Part shown: piece by piece, positions 28,646-37,174 of the stretch | Position numbering within the stretch: the stretch's first letter is position 1 | Layout of the letters: each line of letters starts with the position of its first letter | Assembly: GCF_006265175.1 (NCBI RefSeq) | Contig: NZ_VDCQ01000010.1 | Location: forward strand, 49,447 to 113,446 | DNA length: 64,000 bases | Direction: 5' to 3' | DNA from: Paenibacillus hemerocallicola | Lineage (GTDB): Bacteria > Bacillota > Bacilli > Paenibacillales > NBRC-103111 | The notes under the pieces: model-generated | The model's input: only the letters and a program-made list of their open reading frames with translations | The model's database searches: none | Told to the model about the DNA's origin: nothing | Made by a program: the position numbers and the translations under genes

Positions 28646-29686
28646 TTACATTTTGATCGCGTTCACGTTGCTCGGCCGGGATACCGGCTTGCTGTAGCTT
28701 TGATTGTCGGTCGAGCTTACTTTCGCGTCATTGTTGACCATAATTTGCACCTTCGAATCTCCGGCGATTTCGGTGAGCGACAGGACGATCGACTGCAGCG
28801 CCTCGCCCGGAGCCTTCTTGTCCGGACCGAGCAGCGTATCGGTAAAGTTGACCGTGATGATGCCGCCTGCCGAGTCGACCTTCGGTATGTCTACCGTGGA
28901 AGCCATGACCGAAAATAAATTGTTGCGCATCGGACCGGCGATCAGCTGCTCGATCGTAGCCTTCGCTTTGTCTTCCGTGCGTTTCACCATGCGGGTGACG
29001 GGAACGTAGTAAGGATTGCCTCCGTCCGACTGGCTGAGAAAATAAAGGGTGACCGGAGTCGTTTGGCCGTAATCGACGCCTTCGGCCCGCTCCAGATTGA
29101 TGCCCATCGCCCGGCTAAGCGAGCCGTCGATCGGCAGGCGGCCTACCGGCATTTCCTTCAGCTCTTTGCCTTCCACCCAGATCCGCACCTCGTTCACGTT
29201 CGGAAATCCGGTCAAGGCCCAAGTGACGGCTTCCAATAGTTTGCGCTCGTCGGCGGCTGCATAATTGTTGAACTCTTTGGAAAAATCGACGGTTGCGATT
29301 TTTTTGTCCTTGTTGATGTCGAGCCCCTTGACGGTCGTCCCTTTCGGAAGCAAGCCTTTGAAGCCGGCAGGCAGCACGTTCTTCCCCGCTCCATCCTCGA
29401 CCATATATTCCAGGGTCGTGCGGGCGACCGCGTCGGTTGTCGGGATATGAACCGTTACAGGAGCGACATAGCTGTTTATATCTTTCATATACATGGTGAC
29501 CTGAATGCCTTGCTGAACTTGAGCGCTTGTCGGAACGGCATCGCCCGCCTTCCCGTTCGTACCGGCTATGTTCTGCGGCGGATCGATCTCTTGGCTCTCC
29601 TTCGATTTCAACACCGAGCAACCGGATGTCAACAGGACGGTAACCCCGGCAATGGCAGCCCATTTGGTCCACTTCGTCAGTTTCAT
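28646..29686 (-). CDS. gerM: GerM-domain lipoprotein (spore germination/sporulation)
   Basis: A 346-residue lipoprotein (lipobox LLTSGC) with two GerM domains, each about 110-120 residues. The first spans about 65-190 (VTMYMKDINSYVAPVTVHIP...ATVDFSKEFNNY), the second about 210-330 (VTLYFLSQSDGGNPYYVPVTR...ITVNFTDTLLG). In B. subtilis GerM helps the mother cell engulfment-channel (SpoIIIA-Q) complex. GGAGGA precedes the ATG. It is followed by rph after 187 bp, matching the B. subtilis gerM-rph order. Confidence 0.92.
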   Translation of the reverse strand: MKLTKWTKWAAIAGVTVLLTSGCSVLKSKESQEIDPPQNIAGTNGKAGDAVPTSAQVQQGIQVTMYMKDINSYVAPVTVHIPTTDAVARTTLEYMVEDGAGKNVLPAGFKGLLPKGTTVKGLDINKDKKIATVDFSKEFNNYAAADERKLLEAVTWALTGFPNVNEVRIWVEGKELKEMPVGRLPIDGSLSRAMGINLERAEGVDYGQTTPVTLYFLSQSDGGNPYYVPVTRMVKRTEDKAKATIEQLIAGPMRNNLFSVMASTVDIPKVDSAGGIITVNFTDTLLGPDKKAPGEALQSIVLSLTEIAGDSKVQIMVNNDAKVSSTDNQSYSKPVSRPSNVNAIKM

Positions 29687-29924
29687 TGGGAATCCTCCTC
29701 TTCTTATCTTGTACTATTATGTATACGAGCCCTTCGCCGATTTATAACAACGAATCGGTTTTACGACACGGAGATTTTGTCCGTCATGAAATAGCCCCGC
29801 AAAGCGGAGATTTGGCTTTGCAGCTTATTCGGGTACTATGCGGGGACCCCGGAAGCTTATGAAAAAGGGCTGCATTGGCAACAATGAATGAGAAACCTTA
29901 TGCATAGAACGGAGGGTCCTACCG

Positions 29925-30452
29925 ATGGATTACAGCCTGAACAGCCGCAAGGTGGCGGAAGCGACCGAACAATGGATGCGTCAAAGAGGTGTCGACAAGC
30001 GGGAAATCGGAGAACTCGTCATGTTCCTGCAGCGGCAATATTATCCGAACCTGACCATGGAGGAATGCATGGAATCCGTGGAACGGGTGCTATCCAAAAG
30101 GGAGGTCCAGAATGCGGTTCTGACCGGCATCCAGCTGGACGTATTGGCGGAGGAGGGCAAGCTGTTCCCGCCCTTGCAGGATATCGTATTCAACGACGAA
30201 GGACTGTACGGATGCGACGAGGTGCTGTCGCTGTCGATCGTGAACGTATACGGCAGCATCGGATACACCAACTTCGGCTATATCGATAAGCAAAAGCCGG
30301 GCGTGCTGAAACGGTTGAATGAAAAAAACGGCAAAGACGTCCACACGTTTCTCGACGACATCGTCGGCGCCATCGCGGCAGCGGCCAGCAGCCGGATCGC
30401 CCATCGCAAGCAGGCGGAGAAAGAGACGGAAGAGTACATAGACGAAGCGTGA
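29925..30452 (+). CDS. pgpA: Phosphatidylglycerophosphatase A (PgpA/YutG family)
   Basis: A 175-residue PgpA-family protein that would dephosphorylate phosphatidylglycerol phosphate in phospholipid synthesis. The family core is visible: LAEEGKLFPPLQDIVFNDEGLYGCDEVLSLSIVNVYGSIGYTNFGYIDK-type sequence (about 75-125) and the terminal FLDDIVGAIAAAASSRIAH with the acidic metal ligands. It resembles the soluble YutG form rather than the multi-membrane Gram-negative PgpA. It begins after GGAGGG and stands as a single gene. Confidence 0.85.
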   Translation: MDYSLNSRKVAEATEQWMRQRGVDKREIGELVMFLQRQYYPNLTMEECMESVERVLSKREVQNAVLTGIQLDVLAEEGKLFPPLQDIVFNDEGLYGCDEVLSLSIVNVYGSIGYTNFGYIDKQKPGVLKRLNEKNGKDVHTFLDDIVGAIAAAASSRIAHRKQAEKETEEYIDEA

Positions 30453-30524
30453 CGAGGCGCAAGAAGCTCCTGTGAACCCGGTTGGCGCCGGAATCGGGGG
30501 GCTTTCCTAAAACGAGATTGAATA

Positions 30525-30690
30525 GGCCAGTGAATAACTCCGCTGCAGGTTTGGAATGTGCCTCCGATCGCCGTTGTTTCCAGATTTTTTGATTCAATAA
30601 GCCCGCAATCGGTGAAAATCCGGAAACAAATGCGAACGCTGACGCTTCTGCGGCATCATTCCAAACCCTCCGCTCAGTTACTCACCGGCC
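30525..30690. repeat. 166-nt full-length imperfect palindrome
   Basis: The left end (GGCCAGTGAATAACT...GGTTTGGAATG) and the inverted right end (GGCCGGTGAGTAACT...GGTTTGGAATG) match over about 34 bp. The inner parts TTGTTTCCAGATTTT and AAAATCCGGAAACAA also pair, leaving a central loop. It contains no ORF and ends 3 bp from the stop codon of the dioxygenase-like gene. It could be a MITE-like element or a very large mRNA 3' hairpin. No second copy was seen in this window. Confidence 0.75.
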
Positions 30691-30692
30691 CT

Positions 30693-31460
30693 TTAAAACT
30701 GCAGGCAGAGGTAGCTTAACGTTCCCATATCATAGCTGCGGTGGATGACCTCCGGCTTCCTCGCCGGGTCGCCGCTTCCCATGGCGATGTACAGCGGCAC
30801 GAAGTGCTCCGCCCGCGGCACGGCCGTGCGGGCATGCGGCGCTTTCCCCGCATAATCGAACAGCGAAGCCGGATCGCCTTTATCCATTTCCTCGATGAGC
30901 CAGTCGTCGAATTCGACGGCCCAAGGCTCCGCCGTTTTTTGCCCCCATTTGATAATGCGCAAATTGTGCACGGTTACGCCGCTGCCGATAACCAATATAT
31001 CGTCGTTGCCCAATCCGCGCAGCGCCTCGCCGATCTTGTACTGCTCCGCGGGAGGCAAGTATGGGTTGACCGATACTTGGACGACCGGAATGTCCGCCTC
31101 CGGATACATCCGGTGCAGCAGCGTCCATGAGCCGTGGTCCAGCCCTCTCGACATATCTTCGGCATACTCGATACCGTGCCGCTTCAAACGGTCCTTGACG
31201 ATGCCGGCTACGACAGAGGAGCCTCTGGCCGGATATTTGACGCGATACAGTTCGTCCGGGAAGCCGCCGAAATCGTATATCGTATCGTAGACGTCATCGG
31301 AGGACGAGACGGTCGTAACCGGCTGCTCCCAGTGGGCGGTGAAGACGACGATCGCCTTCGGCTTCATTTTGCCGGCGAGCTCGGACAGAAAGCGCGTATA
31401 CTCGGTTTGTTCGATGGCCAGCATCGGGGAACCGTGGGCCAGAAAAAGAGATGGAATCAT
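30693..31460 (-). CDS. Class III extradiol dioxygenase-like protein (DODA/YgiD family)
   Basis: A 255-residue enzyme of the LigB-type extradiol ring-cleavage superfamily, DOPA 4,5-dioxygenase subgroup. Metal-ligand His residues are visible in SLFLAHGSPM, VFTAHWEQP and RGLDHGSWTLL. The fold ends with HFVPLYIAMG. Related proteins cleave aromatic catechols but the bacterial YgiD group has no firm physiological substrate. It is the only gene here pointing to aromatic compounds, so no pathway can be inferred. Confidence 0.9.
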   Translation of the reverse strand: MIPSLFLAHGSPMLAIEQTEYTRFLSELAGKMKPKAIVVFTAHWEQPVTTVSSSDDVYDTIYDFGGFPDELYRVKYPARGSSVVAGIVKDRLKRHGIEYAEDMSRGLDHGSWTLLHRMYPEADIPVVQVSVNPYLPPAEQYKIGEALRGLGNDDILVIGSGVTVHNLRIIKWGQKTAEPWAVEFDDWLIEEMDKGDPASLFDYAGKAPHARTAVPRAEHFVPLYIAMGSGDPARKPEVIHRSYDMGTLSYLCLQF

Positions 31461-31617
31461 CGTGTAACGCCCCCATTCGCGAATAGTAACTTACTTTATG
31501 TAAGTTAGTGTATAATAATTACTAGAGGAAGTCAACAGCAATGCCGTAAAATGCGGAAAACGGCCGCCATTCCGGCAGCCGCTCCCTTTATTAACCGTAT
31601 CCTGTTGGACAATCCTT

Positions 31618-32589
31618 CTATTTCGCATAGTAAACGACGCCGTCGCGCTCGAGCTCCCGGATGCGGCCTTCCTCCCGCAAATACAGAAGGTGCGCGATCG
31701 TCTCCGAGAGCGCGAAGCGGAGCTGATGGATCGACAGCCGGTCGCCGAAAAAAGCGCGGCATACCGTGTAAGAGGTACGGGGCTCGTCCAGCCTGTCCTC
31801 CATGGCGGCCAGCCTTTCCTCATGATGACCGATAATTTCGGCCGTTCTTTGCGCAAACGTGCGGAAAGGGTCGCGGTGACCCGGGTACGCCATATCCACC
31901 TTCAGTCGTCCGACTTCCTCCAAGCTTTGCAAATACGAGTGCAGCGGATTGTCGTCGAACCCCGGAATGTAGCTGACATTCGGCGTAATTTGCGGAAGGA
32001 CGTGATCGCCGCAAAACAGCTCGGAGCGTTCCTCGTCGAGAAAGCAAACGTGCCCCGCTGCGTGCCCCGGCGTGACGAACGGCCTGTATGGCCGATCTCC
32101 CAGCGGGAAATGCCGCTCCGTATCGATGACCGTCAATTCCGGCTGCGGCGATAGCTGCGGGAGGAAGCCCGACATATGCTCGGTCATCAGCGCCAATGTC
32201 TCCCCCTCCATCCCGTGCTTTCGGAACAGCTCCAGCAGGGTGGCGCTCATCGTCTCGCCTTCCCCCCACAAAGCCCGCACCTGCTCCTTGCCGGTTTGCG
32301 AAATATGCACCTGCGCTCCCGATCGCTCCTGAAACCACCCGCTCAGCCCGTAATGATCGGGATGATGGTGCGTCAGGACAATGCTGTCGAGCGCCGACAG
32401 CGGCAAATCGAGCTCCTTCATGGCGCGGTTCCACAGCTCCTCCGCTTCGGGCGTGCGTAGCCCGGGATCGATCAAGGTCCAGCCGGAGCGGGAGCGGATC
32501 ACATAGCTGTTAACCCATCTAAGCGGAAACGGAAGCGGAACTTTAATTTGTATGAGCGTTTCGCTCAAATGTAGGATCGGTTTCATCAC
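31618..32589 (-). CDS. MBL-fold metallo-hydrolase
   Basis: A 323-residue metallo-beta-lactamase-fold hydrolase. The binuclear zinc motif is THHHPDHYG, followed by PGHAAGHVCF, FCGDHVLPQ and YPGHRDPF. A C-terminal helical extension of about 80 residues (HHEERLAAMEDRL...ETIAHLLYLREEGRI) resembles the winged-helix-like tail of LACTB2-type hydrolases. The substrate is unknown; thioesters, glyoxal adducts or RNA are all possible. It starts 3 bp after the methyltransferase stop codon, so the two are one operon. Confidence 0.92.
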   Translation of the reverse strand: MMKPILHLSETLIQIKVPLPFPLRWVNSYVIRSRSGWTLIDPGLRTPEAEELWNRAMKELDLPLSALDSIVLTHHHPDHYGLSGWFQERSGAQVHISQTGKEQVRALWGEGETMSATLLELFRKHGMEGETLALMTEHMSGFLPQLSPQPELTVIDTERHFPLGDRPYRPFVTPGHAAGHVCFLDEERSELFCGDHVLPQITPNVSYIPGFDDNPLHSYLQSLEEVGRLKVDMAYPGHRDPFRTFAQRTAEIIGHHEERLAAMEDRLDEPRTSYTVCRAFFGDRLSIHQLRFALSETIAHLLYLREEGRIRELERDGVVYYAK

Positions 32590-32592
32590 GGG

Positions 32593-33327
32593 TTATGTAC
32601 CTTCCTTCGTACCGGTCAAAATGAGCCTCGGCGAGCCGTCGCGCTCATAGCTTCTTCCGTCGTAGCCGCCGTAAACGCGATCGATCCGCAGCTTCGCCCT
32701 TGCCGCCATCGTCTCGAGCTGCTCCAGACCGTAGCATTTGACCTGCTCGATGTATTGTCGTTCGGGCTTGCCCGGCTCGCGGATAGCTATCCGTTTGCTT
32801 ATGAATCCGTTCTCGACCGAACGATTTTCTTCGATAAGCGAGTCGCCTTCGCGCCGGACCGAATGCGGCACGAGATGGGCTTGCACATAAGACGCGTTCA
32901 AGAAATCGATGATGAACCGTCCCCCCGACTTCAGAACCCGCGATATTTCGCGGATTACCGTTTCGTTCTCGGCATCGTCGCGGAAGTAGCCGAATGAAGT
33001 GAATAAATTGACGACCGCGTCAAAAGGGCCGTCGGCCGGTATATGGCGCATATCGCCCTGTACCCATTCGATGCGTCCCTGCGTGTCGCGTCTAATCGCT
33101 TCCGCAAGCAATACCCCGGACAAGTCGACTCCGGTTACGCGGTAGCCAAAATCGGCCAGCGCCATCGAGTGGCGTCCCATTCCGCAGCATAAATCGAGCA
33201 CCGCCGCCCCTTGAGGCAGCCCGAGCCATCCGATCATCGCTTGCACTTCATTATAAGCTCCAGCCGTATCGCGATGCTTATAGACGATCAAATAATCGTC
33301 GCCAAAGCTTTCTTCGTACCATCCCAT
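32593..33327 (-). CDS. SAM-dependent methyltransferase (class I)
   Basis: A 244-residue cytoplasmic methyltransferase. Motif I is VLDLCCGMGRHSMALA and motif II/III regions are VTGVDLSGVLLAEA and VQGDMRHIP. The small N-terminal part (GWYEESFGDDYLIVYKHR) is typical of a family found next to metabolic hydrolases. The acceptor is unknown. It is followed immediately by the MBL hydrolase gene. Confidence 0.88.
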   Translation of the reverse strand: MGWYEESFGDDYLIVYKHRDTAGAYNEVQAMIGWLGLPQGAAVLDLCCGMGRHSMALADFGYRVTGVDLSGVLLAEAIRRDTQGRIEWVQGDMRHIPADGPFDAVVNLFTSFGYFRDDAENETVIREISRVLKSGGRFIIDFLNASYVQAHLVPHSVRREGDSLIEENRSVENGFISKRIAIREPGKPERQYIEQVKCYGLEQLETMAARAKLRIDRVYGGYDGRSYERDGSPRLILTGTKEGT

Positions 33328-34108
33328 AGCTCACCTGCACACTCCTGTTCATAAACCGGACTAACACCCGTCCGTTTTGATGTTTTCCCGCATGGCCTCG
33401 GATTCTGCGTACCGCGCTCTATCGAGACTGCGAAGCTTCCTGGCCGAACGGTTCGGGCGGCTCCTCCGAAGGGTTGCGCACGTCTCCAAACAATCCGTTA
33501 CACTAGGCGCGCCGGTGCCGTCACCGGCTGTAGTTCCTATCGGTAGTACGATCCATATAAATTGTACCACTGTAAGACGCCGGGAAAAAGAGAAAGCTCC
33601 GACAAAAAAACTGCAACAAGAAAAGCGGAACAAAAAGTTCCGCTATACCTTTCGAATAGCCGGTAAAATGGGGCGTAGTGGAACGATTATTTCCTTTATT
33701 GACAGTATAAAGGTTGGTTGAGGGCCGTTTTGCTCAAATGGAGGAACTCACCGTTCCGTTAATGCTATTCCCAAGTCTTTCGCGGGTAATAGAGGAACTC
33801 ATTGTTCCCTCCACAAAAAATAACGGAAGTATTTGTTCCGCTCTTTCAAAAGGAAGCCTTTCAAGCCGCATACACGCCTTTTCCATCGTCGCCCCCCCTA
33901 TCGAGCGCCGACTCGGCCTCGTTTTCGTCTAACGGACACTCGCGCGCTGATCCCGAAATGGATCCTAACGGACACATGGTGTCCGTTAGTTTCCGAAAGG
34001 TGTTATTCGGGAGGAAATAACGCCCTTAGCGCTTCCGTTATCGGCATATACATGTTCCATTTCGCAAGAAAACCGCCAGAAACACCCTGACGGTTTTTTG
34101 GGATTCGC
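33328..34108. other. Long intergenic region with repeated short words and a perfect hairpin
   Basis: No convincing gene in 781 bp. A hairpin AGCGGAAC-AAAAA-GTTCCGCT lies near 33628-33648. Several GTTCC/GGAAC words occur in 33740-33840. A perfect 11-bp inverted repeat CTAACGGACAC-ATG-GTGTCCGTTAG is at 33965-33989, with the same word again at 33929-33938. The last part, near 34070-34105, contains AACCGCC...GGCGGTTTTTTGG-type pairing that probably terminates the dehydrogenase gene at 34109. Confidence 0.45.
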
Positions 34109-35230
34109 TTATTTTTTGAACCGCGAAGTCGCGATCCGCTGCTGAAGCAGCTCGTGGAACCGGTCCTCGTCGAGCGGAAGCTCGGCCCAATCGTCCGTCC
34201 AGGCGGACAAATACATCGCGTTGGACAGCGACAGGCCGCGGATGCCTTCCTGACCGGGCGCTACGAGCGGCGTGCCTTTGCGGATCGAATCGACCCAGTT
34301 TTGGGTAACCGTCTTATGCCCGTGCGGGGCGGTCCCGACCGGCACGTCGAACTTCCAGCATTCCGGCTGTCCGAAGCCGGCTTTAGCCTTCTGGTTGAAC
34401 TCCGGCTCCGGCACGCGCAGCCTCCAGAATGTCAGCTTGTTATCCTCGACAACGATTTTGCCGCGGTCGCCGGTAATTTCGAACCGGTTTGTTCCCGGCG
34501 TCTCGCCCGTAGTCGTAATGAACACGCCGGTCGCCCCGTTCGGATACTCCACATAGGCGGTTACTTCATCTTCTACCTCGATGTCCCGATATTTGCCGAA
34601 GGCGCAGAAGGCGCGGACGCGCGTAGGCAGCATGCCGATCGTCCATTGCCACAGGTCGAGCTGGTGCGGGCATTGGTTCAGCAGCACGCCTCCGCCCTCG
34701 CCGGCCCATGTCGCCCGCCAACTGCCCGAATCGTAATAGCTTTGCGTACGGTACCAGGTCGTAATAATCCAATTCGTCCGCCGGATTTCGCCGAGCTCTC
34801 CGCTATCGATCAAATCTTTCAGCTTGATATAGAGAGGGTTCGTGCGCTGGTTGAACATCATCGCGAAACGGACATCGCTCGCATCCGCCGCTTCGTTCAT
34901 TTCCCGTACCTGCTTCGTATAGACGCCGGCCGGCTTCTCGCACAGCACGTGGATACCGCGCTGGAACGCTTTCATCGACGTGCCCGGATGATCGAAATGC
35001 AGATTGCAGATCATGATCGCATCCACCGTGCCCGAGTCGAGCATGGCGTCCACCGTTTCAAACGTATGCAGCTTCTCTCCGAACTGCTCCTTGGCCCAGC
35101 GCAGCCGGTCCGTGCTGATGTCGCATACTGCTGCCAGCTCGGCTCCGGCTACTTCGCCCGCGGCGATATACTTGGCATGGGAAGTCCCCATATTTCCTAT
35201 CCCGACAATTCCGATACGCACACTACTCAT
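34109..35230 (-). CDS. Gfo/Idh/MocA-family oxidoreductase
   Basis: A 373-residue NAD(P)-dependent sugar dehydrogenase-like protein. The Rossmann domain begins VRIGIVGIGNMGTSHAKYI, and the family CEKP motif is HVLCEKPAG. The C-terminal alpha/beta domain includes GGGVLLNQCPHQLDLWQWTIG with the usual catalytic His region. Such enzymes often oxidise a sugar hydroxyl to a ketone. It is followed upstream in the operon by a TIM-barrel isomerase (15-bp gap), a pair seen in inositol and keto-glycoside pathways. Substrate not inferable. Confidence 0.93.
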   Translation of the reverse strand: MSSVRIGIVGIGNMGTSHAKYIAAGEVAGAELAAVCDISTDRLRWAKEQFGEKLHTFETVDAMLDSGTVDAIMICNLHFDHPGTSMKAFQRGIHVLCEKPAGVYTKQVREMNEAADASDVRFAMMFNQRTNPLYIKLKDLIDSGELGEIRRTNWIITTWYRTQSYYDSGSWRATWAGEGGGVLLNQCPHQLDLWQWTIGMLPTRVRAFCAFGKYRDIEVEDEVTAYVEYPNGATGVFITTTGETPGTNRFEITGDRGKIVVEDNKLTFWRLRVPEPEFNQKAKAGFGQPECWKFDVPVGTAPHGHKTVTQNWVDSIRKGTPLVAPGQEGIRGLSLSNAMYLSAWTDDWAELPLDEDRFHELLQQRIATSRFKK

Positions 35231-35245
35231 CTCTAGTCCGCTCCT

Positions 35246-36106
35246 TTACAACAACGATTTGATATAAGCGATATTGTCCGCAAGCAGCTCCTCGGTCGGC
35301 GCCGACAAGCTGAAATCTTCAAAGCTGAGCCAACCGTCGTAGCCGATGCTCTTCAAATCGGCGATGACTTGCGGCCAATTGGCGAAGCCTTCGCGCATCG
35401 GTGCGGAGACCGTTCTCCATGCCGGATCGGCAGTGCCGCTCCGATTCGGATTAGGCTCCCAAACGGCGTTTTTCACATGCACGTGGGCCAAATATTCGTC
35501 CAGCACCTCGAGTCCCATCCGATACTGCTCGTACCCCTCGTACACCATGTTGCCCGGATCGAAGATGACGCCGATGCGTTCGGGATCGAACCCTTCGACC
35601 AGCCTTCTCGCCAATCCCGCGCTGGGAGCGATCATGTTCATATGCATCTCGACGAGCGCTTTGACGCCATAGCTCGCACCTAACTCTTGCACGCCTTCCA
35701 TGTATGCCCGCGTTTCCTTGAAGAGATCTCCGTAAGTCTTGGTTCTGTTGTAGCCCGGCACCCCGATGCGAATGGACGGAGCCCCGAGCAAATTGGCGGT
35801 ACGCATATCCCGCTCGACCGCAGAGAGATCGCCGACCTTCAAGTAACAGCCCAAATTTGGAACGGCCATACCGGCCTCGTCCGCGAGACGCTTCAGCTGA
35901 AGCAGTCGTTCTTCCGACGATTCGGCATCCACCGTGCTCAAATTGTTTCCCCAGAAGGAGGGCTTATCTTGAAGACGGGCTTGATCGATCTTCGTGACCC
36001 GCCATTCGATGCCGTCGTATCCGTGCTTTTGTAAAGCGCTTACCGTATCCTCCGGCGTATACTCCGGCATCATGACCGTAAAGACGGCAAATTTCAACCT
36101 GGACAC
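35246..36106 (-). CDS. Sugar phosphate isomerase/epimerase (AP endonuclease 2-like TIM barrel)
   Basis: A 286-residue PF01261-type TIM barrel. Divalent-metal ligands are visible as Glu in ALVEMHMN, Asp in GVIFDPGNM, His in LAHVHVKNA and Glu in WLSFEDFS. Members isomerise, epimerise, dehydrate or cleave keto-sugars. It is the first gene of a two-gene operon with the dehydrogenase at 34109. An AraC-type regulator lies immediately upstream on the same strand. Confidence 0.92.
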   Translation of the reverse strand: MSRLKFAVFTVMMPEYTPEDTVSALQKHGYDGIEWRVTKIDQARLQDKPSFWGNNLSTVDAESSEERLLQLKRLADEAGMAVPNLGCYLKVGDLSAVERDMRTANLLGAPSIRIGVPGYNRTKTYGDLFKETRAYMEGVQELGASYGVKALVEMHMNMIAPSAGLARRLVEGFDPERIGVIFDPGNMVYEGYEQYRMGLEVLDEYLAHVHVKNAVWEPNPNRSGTADPAWRTVSAPMREGFANWPQVIADLKSIGYDGWLSFEDFSLSAPTEELLADNIAYIKSLL

Positions 36107-36226
36107 TCCCTCGCCTTGCCGTTATGGCGTCATTTTCTTCATCCTACCATAAAAAGAGCACCGGGCACTTCATCCTAGTTGCCGAATCGATTCGGTTCAT
36201 TTGATCGTGGTTGGTGTACTTCCCGG

Positions 36227-37063
36227 TCAAGTCGAGACGGTTTGCTTCCGGTACTGATCCGGCGTGCAGCCGACCCGGCTTTTGAACATCCGGGTAAAAT
36301 GCGAAGGGTGCTTGAACCCGACCTTGTAACAAACATCCGTCACGGTCAAATCTTTGTCGAGCAAGAAATGGATTTTCGCCTGATTGATCCGCTTATGATA
36401 CACATAGTCGAAGATGGTCACACCAGTCACTTCCTTGAACAGCTTGGATAAATAATATTTATTCAGGTGAAGCCGGTCTTCCAGCTGCTCCAGGTGCAGA
36501 TCCTCCTGGTAGTGGTCCTCGACGAAATCGATAATGTTCTGCGCATGCCTCTCCTTATCCGACGGGAACGCCGAAGCCGTATTGGACGATTGGCACAGCT
36601 CGTATACCAACACCAGTAAATCGAGGAAAGAGACGATCAGCCGGTCCCGCGACAGTCCGCCTTCTTCCAGGGACAGTCTGCACATGCGTTCGAGCATCGC
36701 TTCGACTTCCGCGCGCTGCGAACCTTGCAGATGGATGCGATGGTTTTTCAATTCATAGAACGGCTGCAGCAAATGGACGGAGAACGGCATCTCCGCGAAA
36801 GGCTTCAAAAAAGCAGGCTCGAAGTGCACGATCGTGCGTTGGTACGGAACGTTCATATCCACATTGGGACAGTGCAGGGTCATGCCGTTCATCAGAATAA
36901 GATCGCCAGGAGAGAGCACGAAAATTTTATCTCCGATCAAATAGTTCGCTTTGCCCCCGTGAAAATAATAAATTTCAAAATGCGCATGAGAGTGAAACTT
37001 CATGCTCGTGCCGGATTCGCTGTAATGGGCCTCCAAAGGCCGTATATGAAATGGCGGTCGCAC
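36227..37063 (-). CDS. AraC-family transcriptional regulator
   Basis: A 278-residue regulator with an N-terminal cupin sensor (FHSHAHFEIYYFHGGKANYLIGDK) and a C-terminal double helix-turn-helix of about 100 residues (LNKYYLSKLFKEVTGVTIFDYV and TVTDVCYKVGFKHPSHFTRMFKS). It lies 120 bp upstream of the isomerase-dehydrogenase pair in the same orientation and is the natural candidate to control it in response to a sugar. The effector is unknown. Confidence 0.93.
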   Translation of the reverse strand: MRPPFHIRPLEAHYSESGTSMKFHSHAHFEIYYFHGGKANYLIGDKIFVLSPGDLILMNGMTLHCPNVDMNVPYQRTIVHFEPAFLKPFAEMPFSVHLLQPFYELKNHRIHLQGSQRAEVEAMLERMCRLSLEEGGLSRDRLIVSFLDLLVLVYELCQSSNTASAFPSDKERHAQNIIDFVEDHYQEDLHLEQLEDRLHLNKYYLSKLFKEVTGVTIFDYVYHKRINQAKIHFLLDKDLTVTDVCYKVGFKHPSHFTRMFKSRVGCTPDQYRKQTVST

Positions 37064-37174
37064 CGGTTGTCCCCCTTACGTTGCTAAAAATAGTGTAGCA
37101 TGGGAACCGGCCCGCATAAAGCAAAGAAGCTCCCGTTCCGGAATAACCGGCTCGGAAGCTCTCGTTGCCGGTCC

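Noticed and set aside
29687..29790. Possible sigma-E promoter before gerM (TATACATA box)
   Set aside because: The -10 has two mismatches and the -35 is poor, so the evidence is too weak to list.
33361..33633. 90-residue minus-strand reading frame in the intergenic region
   Set aside because: No ribosome site, unusual composition (Cys/Arg/Ser-rich) and it overlaps short repeats; it looks like chance.
36010..36040. cre-like GTAAAGCGCTTACC sequence
   Set aside because: It lies inside the isomerase coding sequence and misses the consensus at three positions.
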